A stretch of 64,000 bases of DNA, taken from assembly GCF_024701975.1 (NCBI RefSeq), contig NZ_JANLNM010000008.1, positions 1 through 64,000 of the forward strand, written 5' to 3'. The stretch's first letter is position 1. Every line of letters begins with the position of its first letter. The notes below the pieces were generated by a model. The model was given only the letters and a program-made list of their open reading frames with translations, was not told the origin of the DNA and did no database searches. The stretch comes from Variovorax sp. ZS18.2.2 (GTDB lineage: Bacteria; Pseudomonadota; Gammaproteobacteria; Burkholderiales; Burkholderiaceae_C). Positions 59,117-64,000 of this stretch are shown here, in pieces. A program made the position numbers and the translations under genes.

Positions 59117-60568
59117 TCAGCGCAGCTCGCCTGCGGGTGCCGCGAAGCCGCGGCCGCGGGGCTTGGCTTCGGGCGGCAAGGGACGCAGCGTGGCCACCGT
59201 GAGCTGGTCGTCGCCGAAGTACTTGGCAGCCACGGCCTGCACCTGGGCGGCGGTGACGGCCTGCAGCCGGGCGACGATGCGCTCGCTCGCGTCGAGCGGC
59301 AGGCCCTGGACCCAGTTGCTGCCCAGTTCGCGCGCCTGCGCCATCACCGAGTCGCGCTTGTAGGTTTCGCTGGCCACCCACTGGGTCTTGACGCGTGCCA
59401 GTTCGGCTTCGCCCACGCCGTCCTTCGCGATGCGCGCCACCTGGGCGCGCAGCGCGGCTTCGACCACCTCGGCGCTCTTGCCCTGAGAGGGCACGCCGTC
59501 GAGCACGAAGAGCTGCGGACCGCGGCCGATGAAGCCCGAATAAGCGCCGGCGGAATCGGCCACGCGGTCAGGGCCCTGCGTGAGCGCGCGGTCCAGGCGC
59601 GCACCGGCGTAGCCGTCGAGCACCGCCGAGAGCACCACCAGCGCCCACGAATCGCTGTTCGTGTCGTCGATGTTCGCGAGTTGCGGCACGCGGTAGGCGA
59701 GCGACACGTAGGCCTGCTCGGCCGGCGCCTTGAATTCGAGGCGGCGGATGCCGCGCTGCACTGGCTCGACGCGCGGCTTGCGCGTGGGCACGGCGCGCGA
59801 CGGGATGCCGCCGTAGTACTTCTCGGCGAGCGCGCGGACCTTGGCGATATCGACATCGCCGGCCACCACGAGCACCGCGTTGGCGGGCACGTACCAGCGC
59901 TTGCGGAACTCGCGGGCATCGTCAGGCGTCATCGCGTCGAGGTCGCTCATCCAGCCGACCACCGGGCGGTGGTAGGGCGAGGCGGTGAAGACGGCGGCGT
60001 TCTGCTGCTCGCCGAGCAGTGCGCGGGGCTGGTCTTCGGTGCGGAGGCGCCGCTCTTCCTTGACGACCTCGATCTCGCGCTTGAACTCGTCGTCGGGCCA
60101 CTGGTTGTTGGCGAAGCGGTCGGATTCGAGCTTCATCACCTGCTCGAGACTGCCGACCGGGATCTGCTGGTAGTAGCCGGTGTAGTCGCGCGTGGTGAAG
60201 GCGTTTTCCTGGCCACCGAGCTGCGCCACGCGGCGCGAGAACTCGCCGGGCTTGATGGTCTTGGTGCCCTTGAACATCATGTGTTCGAGCGCATGTGCGA
60301 CGCCGGAGGTGCCGTCGACCTCGTCCATGGAGCCGACGCGGACCCAGACCATCTGCACCGCGGTCGGCGCGCGCCGGTCGGGCTGCACGATCAACGTCAT
60401 GCCGTTTGCGAGGGTGAATTGCTGGGGGCCCGGTGCGGCCGCGGTGGCGGCTGGAGATGCAGCGGGGGGCGGTGTGGACTGGGCCTGCGCAGGCATGGCC
60501 CCGGACGCCATCAGCGCCACCGCCAGCACCGCACCAGACGCAGCACTGCGTGGCGAGAGGTGTTTCAT
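59117..60568 (-). CDS. M16 zinc metallopeptidase (catalytic subunit)
   Basis: A 483-residue periplasmic peptidase. Signal peptide with a cleavage near AQAQ-S, followed by a Pro/Ala-rich stretch (31-48). The inverted zinc motif HALEH is at 92-96, and the distal Glu in IEVVKEERRLRTED. NAFTTRDYTGYYQQIP is conserved. It pairs with the inactive-type protein downstream. ATG at 60568, 29 bp from divergent ftsY. Confidence 0.95.
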   Translation of the reverse strand: MKHLSPRSAASGAVLAVALMASGAMPAQAQSTPPPAASPAATAAAPGPQQFTLANGMTLIVQPDRRAPTAVQMVWVRVGSMDEVDGTSGVAHALEHMMFKGTKTIKPGEFSRRVAQLGGQENAFTTRDYTGYYQQIPVGSLEQVMKLESDRFANNQWPDDEFKREIEVVKEERRLRTEDQPRALLGEQQNAAVFTASPYHRPVVGWMSDLDAMTPDDAREFRKRWYVPANAVLVVAGDVDIAKVRALAEKYYGGIPSRAVPTRKPRVEPVQRGIRRLEFKAPAEQAYVSLAYRVPQLANIDDTNSDSWALVVLSAVLDGYAGARLDRALTQGPDRVADSAGAYSGFIGRGPQLFVLDGVPSQGKSAEVVEAALRAQVARIAKDGVGEAELARVKTQWVASETYKRDSVMAQARELGSNWVQGLPLDASERIVARLQAVTAAQVQAVAAKYFGDDQLTVATLRPLPPEAKPRGRGFAAPAGELR

Positions 60569-60597
60569 AGAATGGGTCGGATTGTAAAAAGCTCCTG

Positions 60598-61842
60598 ATG
60601 TTCAGTTTCTTCAAGAAAAAACCGCCTGCCGAAACCCCGGTCGCGCCGGCACCGACCCCACCCGTCGAACCGCCCGCCGCCCCCGCACCTGTTGCCGAGG
60701 CCGCACCGGCGCGCTCGGTGTTCTCGCCTTCGAGCTGGTTTGGCGGGAAGCCGGCAGCCGAAGAGGCGGCGCCTGCTGTGGTGGTCCCTGCACCGACCCC
60801 GGTTGCACCGCCGGCGCCCTCCCCGGCCCCGATTCCAGCGCCCGTGCCAACGCCGGTCGCAGCGCCTGCGCCGGTCCCGGTTCCTCCCCCGGCTCCCGTC
60901 CCCGCCCCGACACTCGCCGTCGTCGAAGCAGCGGCGCTCCCCGAGCGCAAGGGCTGGTTCGACAAGCTCAAGACCGGCCTGCGCAAAACGGGCACCGGCA
61001 TCCAGGCCGTGTTCGTCAACGCGCAGATCGACGATGCGCTGTATGAAGAACTCGAATCCGCGCTGCTGATGGCCGACACCGGCGTCAAGGCCACCGAATA
61101 CCTGCTCGACGACCTGAAGGTCCGCGTCAAGCGCCAGATGGCCACCAACGCTGCGCAGGTCAAGGTGCTGCTGGCCGAGGCCATCGCCGATCTGCTGCGC
61201 CCGCTCGAGAAACCGCTGGTCATCGGCCAGTTCACGCCCACCGTGATCATGGTGGCCGGCGTCAACGGCGCGGGCAAGACCACCTCCATCGGCAAGCTCA
61301 CCAAGCATCTGGCGACCGAGGGCGCCTCGGTGCTGCTGGCCGCGGCCGACACCTTCCGGGCCGCGGCACGCGAGCAACTGCTGGTCTGGGCCGACCGCAA
61401 CACGGTCGAGATCGTGAGCAACGAGGGCGGCGACCCCTCGGCCGTGAGCTTCGACGCGGTGAACGCCGGCAAGGCGCGCGGCAAGGACGTCGTGCTGGTC
61501 GACACCGCCGGCCGCCTGCCGACGCAGCTGCACCTGATGGACGAGCTCAAGAAGATCAAGCGCGTCGTCACCAAGGCCGACGCCACCGCGCCGCACGAGG
61601 TGCTGCTGGTGATCGACGGCAACACCGGGCAGAACGCGCTCGCGCAGGTGAAAGCCTTCGACGAGACGCTGGGCCTCACCGGCCTGATCGTGACCAAGCT
61701 GGACGGCACGGCCAAGGGCGGCGTGCTGTGCGCCATTGCGCGCGAGCGGCCGATCCCGGTCTATTTCATCGGCGTGGGGGAAAAGCTCGAAGACCTCGAG
61801 ACCTTCGACGCGCGCGAATTCGCGCAGGCACTCCTCGGGTGA
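60598..61842 (+). CDS. ftsY: Signal recognition particle receptor FtsY
   Basis: A 414-residue SRP-receptor GTPase for co-translational membrane targeting. The N-terminal about 110 residues are almost only Pro/Ala/Val (for example PAPTPVAPPAPSPAPIPAPV), replacing the acidic A domain of enterobacterial FtsY. The N domain begins near KGWFDKLKTGLRKTG. GTPase motifs: GVNGAGKTTSIGKL, AADTFRAAAREQL, VLVDTAGRLPT, TKLDGTAKGG. ATG at 60598. A terminator follows. Confidence 0.97.
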   Translation: MFSFFKKKPPAETPVAPAPTPPVEPPAAPAPVAEAAPARSVFSPSSWFGGKPAAEEAAPAVVVPAPTPVAPPAPSPAPIPAPVPTPVAAPAPVPVPPPAPVPAPTLAVVEAAALPERKGWFDKLKTGLRKTGTGIQAVFVNAQIDDALYEELESALLMADTGVKATEYLLDDLKVRVKRQMATNAAQVKVLLAEAIADLLRPLEKPLVIGQFTPTVIMVAGVNGAGKTTSIGKLTKHLATEGASVLLAAADTFRAAAREQLLVWADRNTVEIVSNEGGDPSAVSFDAVNAGKARGKDVVLVDTAGRLPTQLHLMDELKKIKRVVTKADATAPHEVLLVIDGNTGQNALAQVKAFDETLGLTGLIVTKLDGTAKGGVLCAIARERPIPVYFIGVGEKLEDLETFDAREFAQALLG

Positions 61843-61856
61843 TTTCGGACAAAAGA

Positions 61857-61897
61857 AAGCGGCCCCCGCTTGCGCCGGGGCCGCTTCTCACTTTTCT
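61857..61897 (+). terminator. Terminator after ftsY
   Basis: AAGCGGCCCC (61857-61866) pairs with GGGGCCGCTT (61877-61886), followed by CTCACTTTTCTTC. It starts 14 bases after the stop. Confidence 0.82.
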
Positions 61898-62053
61898 TCT
61901 TCTCTCCCTTCCCCCTGGTTTGTGCCGTACGGCCCACTGGGCTGTGTCGGGAATGCAGTGAAGATATTCGGCGGAGCGAATGCTCACCAGTGCCGAAAGT
62001 CATGCCATTCGATCTTTACGCCGGCGATTGGCGCCCAACTACTACCAATGTGT

Positions 62054-63883
62054 TCAAACATCGGCTGTTGATGACCGGGAAGCCAGCTTCGGCGTGGCCA
62101 GTTCAGCCATTGCCTGGAGCAGCGCGGCCGCCACGACCGGCTTGAACAACACCGGGACCTGCGATTCCCGCACGCGCTGCAGGCGGGCCGGCGAGGTCTC
62201 GCCGGTGATCAGCAGCAGCGGGGTTTCAGCGTGACCCTCGCCCGGCCCCTGGCTCAGGCGCAGGCCGGCGTCCAGGCCGTCGACGCCGTCGGCCAGGCGG
62301 TAGTCGCACAGCAGCAGATCGAACGGGCGCCCTTCGCCGTGGGCTTTTTGCAAGGCCGCGGCCGCGCCAGCCTCGTCGGCCACGGCGTGCGCATCGATCG
62401 CGTGCGAGCGCAGCAGGCCCACCATGGCTTCGCGGATCTCGAGTTCGTCGTCCAGCAGCAGCACGCGACCCGGCAGCGGTGGCGCGTTCCTGCGCTGCGG
62501 CGCCTGCGCCGCTTCCCCCGTGTCGGAGGGAAAGGAAGGCAGCAGCCCGCCGGCGTGCGCACGGGCGGCCGGCAGCACGACGCGAAAGTGCGTGCCGCGC
62601 CCCGGGCGCGAATGCATCTGCACCGGATGGCCGAGCAGCCGCGACAGCCGCTGCACGATCGACAGCCCGATGCCCAGGCCCCGGGAGCGGTCGCGGCCGG
62701 GATTGTTGATCTGATAGAACTCTTCGAAGATGCGGCCCGACTGCTCGGGCGCGATGCCGATGCCGGTGTCGCGCACCTCGACCCACACCGAATCGCCGCG
62801 CGCGCGCGCCATCACCGTCACGCCACCATGGGCGGTGTACTTGAGCGCGTTGTCCATCAGGTTGGACAGCATGCGGTGCAGCAGTTGCGGATCGCTGTGC
62901 ACCCACAGGCCGCTGGCGCGCACGCGCAGCTGCAGCTGTTTCTGCTCGGCGCGCGCCGAGAAGGTGTGGTTGAGCGGCAGGAACAGCGCGTCCAGTTGCA
63001 CCGGCTGCGGCACCGGCGTAATCACGCCCGCATCGAGCCGCGAGACGTCGAGCATGGTGTCCAGCGACGCACCCAGCGCATTCACCGCGCGCATCAGGCG
63101 CTCGGCGTTGCGGCCCTCGGGGCGGTCGCGCAGTTCGTTCTCGAGCGCGGCGCCGAAAAGCGCGATGGCGTGCAGCGGCTGGCGCAGGTCGTGGCTGGCG
63201 GTGCCGAGGAAGCGGGTTTTCTCCTCGCTGGCGCGCTCGGTGGCGGCGATCTGCTCGCCCAGACGCGCGGCCAGGGCCTCGTTCTCGAAGCGCAGCATGA
63301 GCGATTCGGTCAGGAGCCTGTGCTGGCCGATGCCCGCGCGCAGCGTCAGCAGCAGGTAGGCCGCACCGGCCGCCGCCAGGAAAAGATGCAGGCCGTCGCC
63401 CTGCCATGCCAGCGCGGTGATCAGGCCCAAAGACATTGGCAGCGTGTAGCCGAACAGTGCCGACTTCAACGGCCAGAGCGACTGCGCCGCCCGGGCGCAG
63501 CTGCCCACGATCACCGCCATCAGCAGCGAGGTCATCGGCAGGTTGTCGTAGGGCACGATGAGCCAGGGCACCACCGCCGTGATCATGCTGACCAGCGTGA
63601 CCATGCGGGAAATCTTGCGCGCCCAGTACGCGCTTTCCCGCGCGGGCCGCAAGGGGGTCCAGCGCGGCGTGAAGAAGACGTAGATGTCGGCGATCACCAG
63701 GCCGCCGATCCAGAACAGCAGACTCAGGTTGCGCAGCTGCGAATAGATGATGCAGCCGAACACCACCACGAACGCCATGTGGGTCAGCGTCGAGACGATA
63801 TAGGTGTCGTAGACCGAGGCGACATGCTCGCGCAGCACCCGCTGGCCGAGGGTGTGGTCGGCGGACGGATCGCTGGACGCCAC
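62054..63883 (-). CDS. Hybrid sensor histidine kinase/response regulator
   Basis: A 609-residue membrane kinase. Six hydrophobic segments lie in about 30-185 with only short loops, so the signal is probably sensed in the membrane. HisKA phospho-acceptor H231 (GTASHDLRQPLHAIAL), HATPase N-box NLMDNALKYTAHG, G-boxes DTGIGIAPEQ and RGLGIGLSIVQRL. The C-terminal receiver starts GRVLLLDDELEIREAMV with phospho-Asp in LLLCDYRLADG. The start is GTG at 63883; no ATG occurs before the membrane part. It lies 19 bp after a LuxR-type regulator, presumably its partner. Confidence 0.92.
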   Translation of the reverse strand: MASSDPSADHTLGQRVLREHVASVYDTYIVSTLTHMAFVVVFGCIIYSQLRNLSLLFWIGGLVIADIYVFFTPRWTPLRPARESAYWARKISRMVTLVSMITAVVPWLIVPYDNLPMTSLLMAVIVGSCARAAQSLWPLKSALFGYTLPMSLGLITALAWQGDGLHLFLAAAGAAYLLLTLRAGIGQHRLLTESLMLRFENEALAARLGEQIAATERASEEKTRFLGTASHDLRQPLHAIALFGAALENELRDRPEGRNAERLMRAVNALGASLDTMLDVSRLDAGVITPVPQPVQLDALFLPLNHTFSARAEQKQLQLRVRASGLWVHSDPQLLHRMLSNLMDNALKYTAHGGVTVMARARGDSVWVEVRDTGIGIAPEQSGRIFEEFYQINNPGRDRSRGLGIGLSIVQRLSRLLGHPVQMHSRPGRGTHFRVVLPAARAHAGGLLPSFPSDTGEAAQAPQRRNAPPLPGRVLLLDDELEIREAMVGLLRSHAIDAHAVADEAGAAAALQKAHGEGRPFDLLLCDYRLADGVDGLDAGLRLSQGPGEGHAETPLLLITGETSPARLQRVRESQVPVLFKPVVAAALLQAMAELATPKLASRSSTADV

Positions 63884-63902
63884 GGCCGGTATGTTCAGAA
63901 GC

Positions 63903-64000
63903 TCAGTGCAGCGTGCTGATCAACTGGGCGCGCGAGCGCATGCCGAACAGCAGCAGGATGGTCGAGACGTGGTTCTTCACCGTGCCTTCGCTCAGGTTCG
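63903..64000 (-). CDS. LuxR-type response regulator (partial, C-terminus)
   Basis: Only the last about 32 residues are present (NLSEGTVKNHVSTILLLFG, then MRSRAQLISTLH and stop). This is the recognition-helix end of a LuxR/NarL HTH. The rest lies beyond the window edge. Nineteen bases separate it from the hybrid kinase, so the pair forms an operon. Confidence 0.82.
   Translation of the reverse strand, partial: NLSEGTVKNHVSTILLLFGMRSRAQLISTLH

Overview
The window looks like chromosomal DNA of a Burkholderiales bacterium of the family Comamonadaceae, most likely Variovorax or a close relative. The evidence is high GC with strong G/C third positions, a betaproteobacterial gene order (yicC-gmk-rpoZ-spoT-greB; hrcA-nadK-recN; mutM-TPR-lolB-ispE-tRNA-Gln-prs-rplY-pth; ftsY-M16-M16-rsmD-coaD), and a dispersed intergenic repeat of the kind I associate with this family. 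The genus is inferred, not proven. I saw no transposase, integrase, CRISPR array or rRNA.

Layout. 1-4282 (minus) is a sugar/polyol catabolic operon: transketolase, a ribulokinase-like FGGY kinase, and an ABC permease cut by the window edge. 4283-8130 is a less GC-rich accessory patch beside tRNA-Ser. It holds a degenerate FtsZ-like protein, an unknown lipoprotein, an XRE regulator with two strong palindromes in front of it, a small protein of the mobile-element type, and a noncoding leader. 8131-33314 is a core block. It covers haem chaperone and nucleotide housekeeping (hemW, rdgB, rph), a Ser/Thr kinase-PP2C pair, yicC-gmk-rpoZ-spoT, greB, two tRNAs, hrcA, nadK, recN, rapZ, a mutM-dynamin-mutY group, an envelope/isoprenoid set (TPR protein, lolB, ispE), and translation genes (tRNA-Gln, prs, rplY, pth).

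33351-54761 is mainly metabolic and accessory. It holds a YfhL-type ferredoxin, a complete oligopeptide-type ABC importer with two tandem substrate-binding paralogues and an amidase, and a run of small transport, regulatory and hydrolase genes. It ends in a pyroglutamate locus: cytoplasmic pyroglutamyl peptidase (pcp), a lipoprotein with a C15-like domain carrying Ser where the nucleophilic Cys should be, a divergent LysR regulator, and the 5-oxoprolinase genes pxpBCA. Pyroglutamyl peptides would be trimmed to 5-oxoproline, which PxpABC converts to glutamate.

54891-64000 returns to core genes (coaD, rsmD, an argO-argP pair, two M16 peptidases, ftsY) and ends in a two-component system: a hybrid histidine kinase and the tail of a LuxR-type regulator. 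coaD and the ferredoxin, usually close together in this group as far as I recall, are about 20 kb apart here, so 34.2-54.8 kb may be an insertion into an ancestral core block.
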